NCBI GenBank assembly: GCA_937910785.1
Contig: CALDLG010000011.1
Coordinates: 1-28,426 of the forward strand
Direction: 5' to 3'
Origin: an uncultured Lachnospiraceae bacterium
Lineage (GTDB): Bacteria; Bacillota; Clostridia; Lachnospirales; Lachnospiraceae
Length of the DNA stretch: 28,426 nt
Shown: one piece after another, positions 1-7,036 of the stretch
How positions within the stretch are numbered: the first letter of the stretch is position 1
How the letters are laid out: each line of letters opens with the position of its first letter
Program-made: the position numbers and the translations under genes
Notes under the pieces: model-generated
The model's database searches: none
Seen by the model: only the letters and a program-made list of their open reading frames with translations
What the model was told of the DNA's origin: nothing

Positions 1-1
1 G

Positions 2-799
2 AAGGTTCCCAAGGATCAGATCGACAAGATGGTTAAGGAAGCAGCTAAGATCCTTGACCTGACCCCTCTCCTTGACCGTAAGCCGAAGGCTCTGTCCGGC
101 GGTCAGAGACAGCGTGTTGCCATGGGCCGTGCAATCGTTCGTAATCCTAAGGTATTCCTTATGGATGAGCCTCTTTCCAACCTGGATGCTAAACTTCGTG
201 TGCAGATGCGTATAGAGATTGCTAAATTACATCAGAGATTGGGCACAACGATTATCTATGTAACACATGATCAGACAGAGGCTATGACGCTTGGTACCAG
301 AATCGTTGTTATGAAAGACGGCGTTGTTCAGCAGGTAGATACACCTCAGAACTTATATGAGAAACCGCAGAATCTGTTCGTAGCAGGATTCATGGGATCA
401 CCTCAGATGAACTTCCTTGATGCGGTTGTTGAGGTAAGCGGTGATGTGGCAAGCCTGAAAGTAGCAGGCAGCAGCATTCCTCTTCCGGCAGCAAAATCCA
501 AGAAGCTGATCGATGGCGGATATGCTGGAAAGACCGTTACATTCGGTATTCGTCCTGAGGATGTATATGATTCACCGTCCTTTATCGAGAGCGCTAAATG
601 TGTATTTGAGTCTACCATTAAGGTTTACGAATTGCTCGGTGCAGAAGTTTACTTATACTTTGATCTGGCTGAGTTCCCGATTACAGCAAGAGTAGATTCC
701 CGTACAACAGCAAGACCTGGCGATTCGGTTAAGTTTGCATTTGATGTTGATAAGATTCATGTATTCGATAAGGAAACAGAGCAGGTTATTACAAACTAA
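2..799 (+). CDS. ugpC: Sugar ABC transporter ATP-binding protein, MsmK/UgpC type (5' truncated by window edge)
   Basis: This is the C-terminal two thirds of a CUT1-family ABC ATPase that powers uptake of oligosaccharides or glycerol-phosphate-type substrates from the cytoplasmic face. The frame is open from base 2, so the Walker A part lies outside the window. Visible are the ABC signature LSGGQRQRVAMGRAI, Walker B VFLMDEPLSNLDA, the H-loop VTHDQTEAMT, and a C-terminal TOBE/MalK-like regulatory region. No permease or binding-protein gene follows; the next gene is a CdaR-type regulator. Codon use (many CGT, GTT, GCT, GGT) is closer to that of highly expressed genes than in the second UgpC paralogue at 17525-18625. 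A stand-alone MsmK-like ATPase often serves several importers, which would fit, but that is inference. Confidence 0.95.
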   Translation, partial: KVPKDQIDKMVKEAAKILDLTPLLDRKPKALSGGQRQRVAMGRAIVRNPKVFLMDEPLSNLDAKLRVQMRIEIAKLHQRLGTTIIYVTHDQTEAMTLGTRIVVMKDGVVQQVDTPQNLYEKPQNLFVAGFMGSPQMNFLDAVVEVSGDVASLKVAGSSIPLPAAKSKKLIDGGYAGKTVTFGIRPEDVYDSPSFIESAKCVFESTIKVYELLGAEVYLYFDLAEFPITARVDSRTTARPGDSVKFAFDVDKIHVFDKETEQVITN

Positions 800-810
800 T
801 CGCAGTGAGC

Positions 811-838
811 AAAGGGGATGCGGCAGCATCCCCTTTTT
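811..838 (+). terminator. Rho-independent terminator after ugpC
   Basis: An 8-bp perfect stem, GGGGATGC paired with GCATCCCC, has a GGCA loop and is followed by a run of five T. It lies 12 bases after the ugpC stop codon and separates it from the regulator gene. Confidence 0.9.
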
Positions 839-882
839 ATCTTTAAAGAGAACACTTTATTCAGGGGGAAGGGAGTTTAGAT

Positions 883-1971
883 ATGATTTCAAGTCAGGTT
901 ATCAGGACCAGCATTGAAGAGTTAAAATCCATTACCAAGGTGGATTTATGCGTATTGGACTTAGAAGGAAATACGGTAGCATCCACTTTTGAATTAAATG
1001 ATTTATCCTTAAATCTGGTCACGGAATTTGCCTATTCGCCGGCGGACAGTCAGGTCATAGGAACGCACCATTTGCTGAAGGTGTTGGACGAGGGCGATCT
1101 GCTGTATGTTCTGGATGCAAGGGGAACCGGCGAAGATACTTATATGATTGGAAAAATTGCCGTCAGCCAGCTGCAGAATTTAATTATTGCGTATAAAGAA
1201 AAATATGATCGAAATAACTTTTTCCAAAATCTGCTTCTGGACAATATGCTGTTAGTGGATATCTATAACCGTGCCAAAAAGCTGCATATTGAAGTCGCCG
1301 TTCCGAGAGCGGTTTTTCTGATTGAGACAGGGAGCGAAAAAGAAAATCCGGCTTCGGAGCTGCTGAACGGAATGTTTTCTTCTCAGATTGGGGATTATAT
1401 AACGGCCGTAGACGAGAGCAATGTCATTCTGATTAAGTCCATGGCTCCGGGAGAAGGTTATGAGGCGCTGGAGCATACGGCGGATACGATTGTCGATATG
1501 ATGAGCATGGAAGCAATGATGAACGTCAGGGTTTCCTATGGAACAATCGTGGAAGAACTGAAGGAAGTGTCCAAGTCTTATAAAGAGGCGAAAATGGCGC
1601 TGGACGTAGGGAAAATTTTCTATGCGGAAAAGAGGGTAACCGCTTATAACAGACTGGGGATCGGCAGGGTGATTTATCAGCTTCCGGTAAATCTCTGCCA
1701 TATTTTTATCGACGAGATTTTCGGCTCCAATGTGCCTGATGAACTGGATGAAGAGACGTTAACAACGATTAACAAGTTCTTTGAAAATAATCTGAACGTT
1801 TCGGAAACTTCCAGACAGCTGTTCGTGCATCGGAATACGCTCGTCTATCGTATTGAGAAACTGGCTAAAAGCACGGGACTGGATATTCGTACTTTTGATG
1901 ATGCGCTTACCTTTAAAATTGCGCTTATGGTAGTCAATTATATGAAATATCTGGATACGCTTGCCTATTAG
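883..1971 (+). CDS. CdaR/PucR-family helix-turn-helix transcriptional regulator
   Basis: This 362-residue cytoplasmic protein is a likely transcription factor. The N-terminal and central regions (about 1-290) resemble the poorly conserved sensory part of CdaR/PucR regulators. The C-terminal 60 residues carry the PucR-type helix-turn-helix: FFENNLNVSETSRQLFVHRN followed by TLVYRIEKL, with the usual pattern of a short non-contiguous step, SETSRQL, and the HRNTLVYRIEK recognition helix. The start is supported by a purine-rich ribosome site (GGGGGAAGGGAG) 7 bases upstream. It sits directly downstream of the ugpC terminator, a pairing I recall from Lachnospiraceae genomes. Its inducer cannot be read from the sequence; a sugar acid or other sugar signal is only a guess from the family and the neighbour. 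Confidence 0.88.
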   Translation: MISSQVIRTSIEELKSITKVDLCVLDLEGNTVASTFELNDLSLNLVTEFAYSPADSQVIGTHHLLKVLDEGDLLYVLDARGTGEDTYMIGKIAVSQLQNLIIAYKEKYDRNNFFQNLLLDNMLLVDIYNRAKKLHIEVAVPRAVFLIETGSEKENPASELLNGMFSSQIGDYITAVDESNVILIKSMAPGEGYEALEHTADTIVDMMSMEAMMNVRVSYGTIVEELKEVSKSYKEAKMALDVGKIFYAEKRVTAYNRLGIGRVIYQLPVNLCHIFIDEIFGSNVPDELDEETLTTINKFFENNLNVSETSRQLFVHRNTLVYRIEKLAKSTGLDIRTFDDALTFKIALMVVNYMKYLDTLAY

Positions 1972-2017
1972 GCAGAAAGTGCATTAGGCTGCCTTGTAGT
2001 GAACTGTATAAAGGATG

Positions 2018-2053
2018 AAAAATGTCAGATGACAAATCATCTGGCATTTTTTG
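2018..2053 (+). terminator. Terminator after the CdaR-type regulator
   Basis: A long hairpin, AAATGTCAGATGA with TCATCTGGCATTT (one G-T pair), closes on a four-base loop and ends in a T run. An in-frame ATG at 2022 lies inside this hairpin, which is one reason to reject it as the start of the next gene. Confidence 0.85.
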
Positions 2054-2093
2054 GTATATCTGTCATATACATAAAATAGAGAGAGGTGAGAAG

Positions 2094-3359
2094 ATGTACC
2101 GGAAAGAAATCATTTATATGGGATTGTTTCAAAATGATATCAGGGAGGGCAGTGCAGGATATTTTAAGGCGGAAAAAAAAGATAATGCTTACCGGCTGGA
2201 ACTGCAGGTTAAAAATATTCCGGGAGCCGTAACGGGCAGTTTTCCGGTTCGCCTGCAGAGTAAGACAGGCTGGCGGGAAGCGGATGCGCTTGTGATGAAA
2301 AATGGAAGCGGAAAATGGAATGGAAGCATGACGGAAGAGGTCTGGCGGGTGGAAATCCCGTTGTCAAATTTTATGAAAATAAAAGGCGAAAGCAGATATT
2401 TTCCAACGACCGAGCTGCCCGGCGGGGAGCCGTCACCGGACCGATGGGAGAACGCGGATATGCGTACCGGTCAGTCGCCGGATCGTCCGGAGAATGTGGA
2501 TAGAGCGGAGCAGCTGTCGGGCCGACAGGGGAACGCGGACGTGCGGAGCGGGCAGCTGCCGGATCGTCCGAAGAATGCGGATATGCATACCGGTCAGTCA
2601 TCGGATCGATGGGAGAATGCGGATATGCGTACCGGTCAGTCATCGGACCGATGGGAGAATACGGATGTGCGTACCGAACAGCTGTCGGATCGATGGGAGA
2701 ATGCGGATGTGCGTACCGGACAGCTATTGGATCGTCGGGAGAATACGGATATGCGAGCGGGGCAGTTATCGGACCGTCAGGAGAAAGCCGCAGCATGGGC
2801 GGATGGCAGGAAGATAAAGCGGGAAGAGGAACAAACCCGGTCACCTGAGATTTCCCTCTACCCGGAGAGGGAAGGAACAGCCGGATCTTCATCAGAGACC
2901 GGACCGGTTATGAGGGCCGAAGCGCTCCGTATGCCGCAGCAAAACCGGCCGGCATGGAAAAAAGCGGAGAGGGGCGGAGGAAGAAGCGGACAAAGGGAGG
3001 AAAAGACAGAGCATGTGCCGCTTTATGAAAATAAATGGGAGCAGCTACTTACCACTTATGAGCAGATACACCCCTATGGGGATAACAGAATCTATGTGAA
3101 ACTGGAACCGAAGGATTTTATTGTTCTGCGCGAAAATTATCAGCATCTTGTCAATAATAGTTTTTTATTGCATGGATTTTACAATTACCGCTATCTGATT
3201 CTGGGGAAGGAAAAGGACTTTTATCTGGGCGTGCCGGGTGTATTCTATGAGAGGGAAAAGATGGTTGCGCTGATGTTCGGGTTTGAAGCATTTGAATGTG
3301 AAGGGGGCGAAGCGGAGGAAGGGAAGTTTGGTTATTATTTGCGGAAAGTAGAGCTTTGA
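2094..3359 (+). CDS. DUF6128-like protein with a 14-residue tandem-repeat linker
   Basis: This 421-residue protein has no signal peptide or membrane segment. The ATG at 2094 is chosen because AGAGAGGTGAG lies just upstream; an in-frame ATG at 2022 falls in the preceding terminator and has no ribosome site. Three parts are visible: an N-terminal beta-rich domain (about 1-105, beginning MYRKEIIYMGLF), a hydrophilic linker (about 106-310) containing an array of 14-residue repeats, and a C-terminal globular domain (about 315-421) with WEQLLTTYEQIHPYGDNR, SFLLHGFYNYRYLILGKE and GVPGVFYEREKMVALMFGF. The C-terminal pattern resembles, from memory, the DUF6128 domain of Lachnospiraceae; the function of that family is unknown to me. 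The linker is rich in Arg, Asp and Gln and is probably disordered. Confidence 0.8.
   Translation: MYRKEIIYMGLFQNDIREGSAGYFKAEKKDNAYRLELQVKNIPGAVTGSFPVRLQSKTGWREADALVMKNGSGKWNGSMTEEVWRVEIPLSNFMKIKGESRYFPTTELPGGEPSPDRWENADMRTGQSPDRPENVDRAEQLSGRQGNADVRSGQLPDRPKNADMHTGQSSDRWENADMRTGQSSDRWENTDVRTEQLSDRWENADVRTGQLLDRRENTDMRAGQLSDRQEKAAAWADGRKIKREEEQTRSPEISLYPEREGTAGSSSETGPVMRAEALRMPQQNRPAWKKAERGGGRSGQREEKTEHVPLYENKWEQLLTTYEQIHPYGDNRIYVKLEPKDFIVLRENYQHLVNNSFLLHGFYNYRYLILGKEKDFYLGVPGVFYEREKMVALMFGFEAFECEGGEAEEGKFGYYLRKVEL
2436..2786 (+). repeat. In-frame tandem repeat, 42-bp unit, about 8.4 copies
   Basis: The unit encodes a 14-residue motif close to SDRWENADMRTGQS. Copies begin at residue 115 of the host protein; copy 2 has lost one codon (13 residues), and the last copy is cut off after SDRQEK. 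Copies 5 to 7 are the most alike at the DNA level, which suggests recent duplication. The array lies between the two globular parts of the protein and keeps the frame. Confidence 0.9.
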
Positions 3360-3381
3360 TATAGTCCCTGTGGATGAAATG

Positions 3382-3390
3382 TGTTATAAT
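3382..3390 (+). promoter_or_regulatory. Extended -10 promoter for the GGDEF gene
   Basis: TGTTATAAT (an extended -10 with a TG one base before TATAAT) lies 37 bases before the start codon at 3428. No good -35 is seen at 16-18 bases; TTGATA at 3356 is 23 bases away, too far. This is typical of extended -10 promoters but remains a prediction. Confidence 0.6.
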
Positions 3391-3427
3391 GTACATAATT
3401 AAGTCTCTCAAAATGGAGTGAAAACAG

Positions 3428-5344
3428 ATGAATATTGCAGTATTAATGGGCGGCGTCGGATTCGATACGCAGAAGAGAATGATTAACGGCATTTTGGACA
3501 GTGCGCTTCCTGAAGGAACGAATGTCTATATCTTTACCTGTGACGGTTGGTACTATGCATCTCGCTTTAAATATGAAAACGGCGAATACAATATCTATAA
3601 CCTGCCGGATTTTACACAATATGATGGTGTTATTACCAATCTGGAAACGATTCACGATGTGAAAATCCGGGAAGCGCTGATTGAAAGAATCCGGGAAGCT
3701 GGCGTGCCCTGTGCCGCTATGGTGGTTAAAATAGATGGTGCGATTAATATCTGGATGGAAAATGAGTCGGGTATTCATGCCATAGTGGAACATCTTGTGG
3801 AAGAGCATCATGCGAGGAGAATTTTCTATATATCCGGTCCTGTGGAGAGTCAGGACGCAGAGGAACGGCTGCATGCGTTCCGGAAGGCGGCGGAACAGTA
3901 CCAACTGGAGTGGGACGAGCAGATGACCGCTTATGGAGACTATACATATAAGAGCGGCATTCACGCGATAAAAGAGATGTTAAAGAAGGACATGCCATTG
4001 CCGGATGCGGTTATGGCAGCAAACGATGACATGGCGATCGGAGCGATTCTGGCGCTGAAAGAAGCCGGATATCAGGTTCCCGATGATATTCTGGTAACGG
4101 GATATGATAACAGTTCGATTGCACAGTTGAATCATCCCCGCCTGACTACGGTAAGGCGGGGTGAATACGCCGCAGCCGAGATCGCATATAAAACGCTGAA
4201 GGAGGCGATACGGGGAGGGCAGCCTCAGACGGAGCATATCGTCTATGGAAAGCCGCTTTTTTCGCAGTCCTGCGGCTGTGATAAAAAACATTGTTATACC
4301 CATGCGGAATTGCAGGAAATGTATGTTAGAAAATCCGTTGAGGTAGATGACAATCTGGAGCTGCTGAAATGCTGTGCGGCGGAATTTACCGGCCTGGAGA
4401 CTTTCGATGATTTTAAGGAGTGCACACAGCAGTATATTAAGCTGTTGTCTCCCGATTATTTTTATTTATGTATGTGCGGAAGCATCGAGAATTATTTCGA
4501 AGAACTGGAGCGCATGGCGGAAGGCAGAGAGCGGGGCCGGGATGAGACGATATATACGGAGGATATCTGGGTGCCCCTGGCCTATGAGAAAGGCGTATTT
4601 ACGAGCTATGAGGGATTTCCGAAAAACAAATTACTGCCGCCGGACTGTAAGCGGGGAAAGCAGGGGGATTTTTATCTGATTATGCCGCTGCATCATCAGG
4701 AATACTGTTTCGGATACTGTGTCGTGGGAAATTATCGTGCCGCATTGGAGGGACGGTTTTTCCGGCATTTCATTTTGAGTCTGGATAACGCGCTTGAAAC
4801 GGTGCGCAGACAGGATACGATGAATGCCATGCTTGGCCGACTGAGCAAGATGTGGCTCTATGACGAGCTGACGGGGGTTAATAACCGGGCCGGCTATAAT
4901 AAATTCGCGCCGAGGATACTGGAAGAGGCTCAGAAGAAGCAGCTGCCGGTAGCCGTTATTTTTGCGGATATGGACGGACTGAAAAAGGTGAATGATCTGT
5001 ATGGGCATGAGGAAGGCGATGCCTACATTAAAGCGATGGCGAATATTCTGGAGCATAACCGCCGGCATGGAGAACTCCTGGCGCGGTATGGCGGAGACGA
5101 GTTTGTGATCGTTGTGAACGGATATTCCGAGGACGGCATTCTGGAATATATCGACAGAATCAAAATTGCCATTCAACAGTATAATGCCAGATATACAAGA
5201 GCATATAAGCTGGACGCCAGTGTCGGATACTGGATTGAAACAAATGCGGATCAGGCGAGTCTGGAAATTCTGGTGGAACTGGCGGACCGGAATATGTATC
5301 AGATCAAGAGGGAGAAAAAAGCAGCACAGAAAGAAAAGAGCTGA
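3428..5344 (+). CDS. Diguanylate cyclase with LacI-type sugar-sensor domain (GGDEF)
   Basis: This 638-residue protein should make cyclic di-GMP from two GTP in the cytoplasm. Residues 1 to about 275 match the LacI/GalR periplasmic-binding fold (opening MNIAVLMGGVGFDTQKR; VMAANDDMAIGAILALKEAG; VTGYDNSSIAQLNHPRLTTV) but lack a DNA-binding helix-turn-helix and a signal peptide. A middle region (about 280-480) of unknown type follows, then the GGDEF domain with metal-binding D514 in FADMDGLKKVNDLYGH and an intact GGDEF at 555-559. The inhibitory I-site position reads RHGE rather than RxxD. The start has GGAGTG 9 bases upstream. The architecture implies that a small ligand, perhaps a sugar, tunes c-di-GMP synthesis; the ligand is unknown. 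Confidence 0.9.
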   Translation: MNIAVLMGGVGFDTQKRMINGILDSALPEGTNVYIFTCDGWYYASRFKYENGEYNIYNLPDFTQYDGVITNLETIHDVKIREALIERIREAGVPCAAMVVKIDGAINIWMENESGIHAIVEHLVEEHHARRIFYISGPVESQDAEERLHAFRKAAEQYQLEWDEQMTAYGDYTYKSGIHAIKEMLKKDMPLPDAVMAANDDMAIGAILALKEAGYQVPDDILVTGYDNSSIAQLNHPRLTTVRRGEYAAAEIAYKTLKEAIRGGQPQTEHIVYGKPLFSQSCGCDKKHCYTHAELQEMYVRKSVEVDDNLELLKCCAAEFTGLETFDDFKECTQQYIKLLSPDYFYLCMCGSIENYFEELERMAEGRERGRDETIYTEDIWVPLAYEKGVFTSYEGFPKNKLLPPDCKRGKQGDFYLIMPLHHQEYCFGYCVVGNYRAALEGRFFRHFILSLDNALETVRRQDTMNAMLGRLSKMWLYDELTGVNNRAGYNKFAPRILEEAQKKQLPVAVIFADMDGLKKVNDLYGHEEGDAYIKAMANILEHNRRHGELLARYGGDEFVIVVNGYSEDGILEYIDRIKIAIQQYNARYTRAYKLDASVGYWIETNADQASLEILVELADRNMYQIKREKKAAQKEKS

Positions 5345-5380
5345 AAAAAGAGGGGAGGTATGGAATATTTCCAATACTTC
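5345..5380 (-). terminator. Terminator of the SRP RNA
   Basis: Read on the minus strand, GGAAGTAT and ATACCTCC pair with one mismatch around an inner GGAA/TTCC stem, and a CTCTTTTTT tail follows. It begins about ten bases after the RNA's closing helix. On the plus strand it starts immediately after the GGDEF stop codon. Confidence 0.75.
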
Positions 5381-5390
5381 CTTCAAAACC

Positions 5391-5657
5391 AAAACCGCGC
5401 GCTTTCTCTCGAACCCGACTCATACACGTTACCTTTACAGTTAACTCCGCCAGGCACCCTTACGGCACATGGAAGCTTCCACTTAGTGCTGCTGTGTTCC
5501 CACCCTGACACGGTTCATGGATTCCCATTGCGTAAGACCCGAACTTCAACGCCACTTATAAAGGGCAGCTGTACAAGACAAAGCCCTCAATCAAGCATCA
5601 CCCCTACTGGAGCGGATTGTAGGTACAGGGCACCGCTAACGCCCCGGCTGCGCGGTT
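5391..5657 (-). ncRNA. ffs: Signal recognition particle RNA, large Firmicutes type (scRNA/6S-like fold with Alu domain)
   Basis: This RNA binds Ffh and targets nascent membrane and secreted proteins. Stretches match B. subtilis scRNA as I remember it: GCGGTGCCCTGTACC and CAATCCGCTC near the 5' end, GTGGCGTTGAAGTTCGGGTC in the middle, GGGAATCCATGAACC before helix 8, and GTGCCTGGCG and GTTAACTGTAAAGG after it. The 5' AACCGCGC pairs with the 3' GCGCGGTT to close the molecule at about 267 nt, the usual length. Helix 8 keeps the GGAA tetraloop and CAGCAGC but its closing stem is GTG/CAC instead of the common TCC/GGA. A perfect sigma-A promoter sits upstream and a terminator downstream. It follows tadA, as in B. 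subtilis, but dnaX, the usual next gene, is 14 kb away. Confidence 0.95.
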
Positions 5658-5662
5658 TAATA

Positions 5663-5691
5663 AGTATATCGTTTTTCAGACGTTTTGTCAA
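5663..5691 (-). promoter_or_regulatory. Sigma-A promoter of the SRP RNA
   Basis: On the minus strand TTGACA (5686-5691), a 17-base spacer and TATACT (5663-5668) form a near-consensus promoter. The predicted start, about seven bases after the -10, coincides with the 5' arm of the RNA's closing helix. The -35 contains the tadA stop codon. Confidence 0.85.
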
Positions 5692-6215
5692 CACTCAGGT
5701 TCCGCGGATGAAAGAGCCTGTGAGGACGAAAGCGCTTTTTTTTCATTTTTTTCCGCTTTATTCCGTATACGCAGTTCTTTGAAGAAGGCCGTCAGCAGGG
5801 CAGAGCATTCTTCTTCCAATATTCCACGTTTTACAAGGACCTGATGGTTGAACTGAGGCATTTCCAGAATATTTAAAATGGAACCTGCACACCCGGCTTT
5901 CGGGTTCATGCAGCCTATGACAACCTCCGTGATGCGGGCCTGTACAATGGCGCCGGAGCACATCTGACAGGGCTCCAGCGTTACATAGAGGGTGCAGCCC
6001 TCCAGACGCCAGTCACCCAGTTTTTTGCTCGCTTTATTGATCGCGGTGATTTCTGCGTGAGCGAGGGTATTTTTATCGGTATTCCGTCTGTTATATCCTC
6101 TTCCGATAATTTTGTTCTCATAAACAATGACGCAGCCGATGGGAACTTCACCCAGCGCATAAGCTTTTTTGGCCTGCTTCATGGCTTCCTTCATGTATTT
6201 TTCATCCGTTTCCAT
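5688..6215 (-). CDS. tadA: tRNA-specific adenosine deaminase
   Basis: TadA converts adenosine 34 to inosine in tRNA-Arg(ACG). The 175-residue protein has the zinc-dependent deaminase motifs: HAE at residues 53-55 (zinc ligand and proton shuttle) and PCQMC with Cys83 and Cys86. GCVIVYENKIIGRGYNRR and the YVTLEPC strand are typical. I prefer the ATG at 6215 because GGAGG lies 11 bases before it; an in-frame ATG at 6233 would add six residues but has no ribosome site. The last 25 residues are a Ser/Lys-rich tail beyond the conserved domain. Transcription may come from its own upstream region or from kdpDE, which ends 110 bases before. Confidence 0.95.
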   Translation of the reverse strand: METDEKYMKEAMKQAKKAYALGEVPIGCVIVYENKIIGRGYNRRNTDKNTLAHAEITAINKASKKLGDWRLEGCTLYVTLEPCQMCSGAIVQARITEVVIGCMNPKAGCAGSILNILEMPQFNHQVLVKRGILEEECSALLTAFFKELRIRNKAEKNEKKALSSSQALSSAEPEC

Positions 6216-6325
6216 CTGTCTGTTTTCCTCCATAGGATGACTGCCGATATCTCACTCCGACAGGGAGAATTGCGGTATTGCGGCATCCGTTTCCACCTTA
6301 GTTTACCATATGGCGTATGGAAATG

Positions 6326-7036
6326 CTATTGGTTTTCATTATCGATCATTCGGTAGCCGATGCCGATTTCCGTAAAGATATACTGAGGGTCTGCCGGATT
6401 ATTTTCCAGTTTTCTCCGAATATTGGCCATATTGACGCGAAGAATCCGGTTATTGCTGTCCGCAAACGGTCCCCAGACATGAGAAATCAGGGAATCATAG
6501 GTAATGACTCTACCCGCATTCCGGGACAGGTAGGTCAGGATTTTGTATTCGATCTGCGTGAAATGGATGATTTCTCCGTCGATCGTGATAATATGTTTCT
6601 CATAATCGATTACAAGATTCCCCGCGATATATCGGTTCTGATCGGAGGACCTCTGACCGCTGCCGGAGGTGGACCGGCGCAGAGCGGTGCGGACGCGCGC
6701 CATCATTTCGGAGGTGCCAAAAGGCTTGGTGATATAGTCATCGGCGCCGGCGTCCAGCGCTTCCACCTTTTCACGCTCCTGGGTTCTGGCGGAGATGACG
6801 ATAATCGGCAGGTTTCCCCAGCTTCGTATTTTCCGGATGACTTCGATTCCGTCCATATCGGGAAGACCGAGGTCAAGGAGAATCAGATCGGGGCACTGGG
6901 AAGCCGCGAGCGATAATCCGGTTTCGGCATTCAGCGCCGAGATTACCTTATAGCCGTTGGATTTTAAGGTTGTCATGATAAAATTGCAGATGTTGCGTTC
7001 GTCTTCGATGAGTAAAAGCTGTTTTTTAGGATTCAT
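6326..7036 (-). CDS. kdpE: KdpE-like response regulator (OmpR family)
   Basis: This 236-residue cytoplasmic DNA-binding protein has an N-terminal receiver with acidic pocket ED at 11-12 and phospho-acceptor Asp55 in LILLDLGLPDMDG, then a C-terminal OmpR winged helix (about 135-230; RNAGRVITYDSLISHVWG, LRVNMANIRRKLE). The start at 7036 has GAGAGG 8 bases upstream and overlaps the kdpD end by 11 bases, indicating translational coupling; an in-frame upstream ATG at 7087 would lie deep inside kdpD. It would be phosphorylated by the adjacent kinase. Its usual target, the kdpFABC potassium pump operon, is not in the window, so the regulon is unknown. Confidence 0.9.
   Translation of the reverse strand: MNPKKQLLLIEDERNICNFIMTTLKSNGYKVISALNAETGLSLAASQCPDLILLDLGLPDMDGIEVIRKIRSWGNLPIIVISARTQEREKVEALDAGADDYITKPFGTSEMMARVRTALRRSTSGSGQRSSDQNRYIAGNLVIDYEKHIITIDGEIIHFTQIEYKILTYLSRNAGRVITYDSLISHVWGPFADSNNRILRVNMANIRRKLENNPADPQYIFTEIGIGYRMIDNENQ

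Noticed and set aside
2371..2892. 173-codon open frame antisense to the DUF6128-like gene, and further long frames in the other plus frames
   Set aside because: The 42-bp repeat is a multiple of three, so a frame free of stops in one unit stays open through the whole array in every frame. The Pro/Ser/Tyr-rich products are by-products.
5360..5782. 140-codon open frame on the plus strand
   Set aside because: It covers the SRP RNA and the tadA 3' end in antisense; the RNA explains the region.
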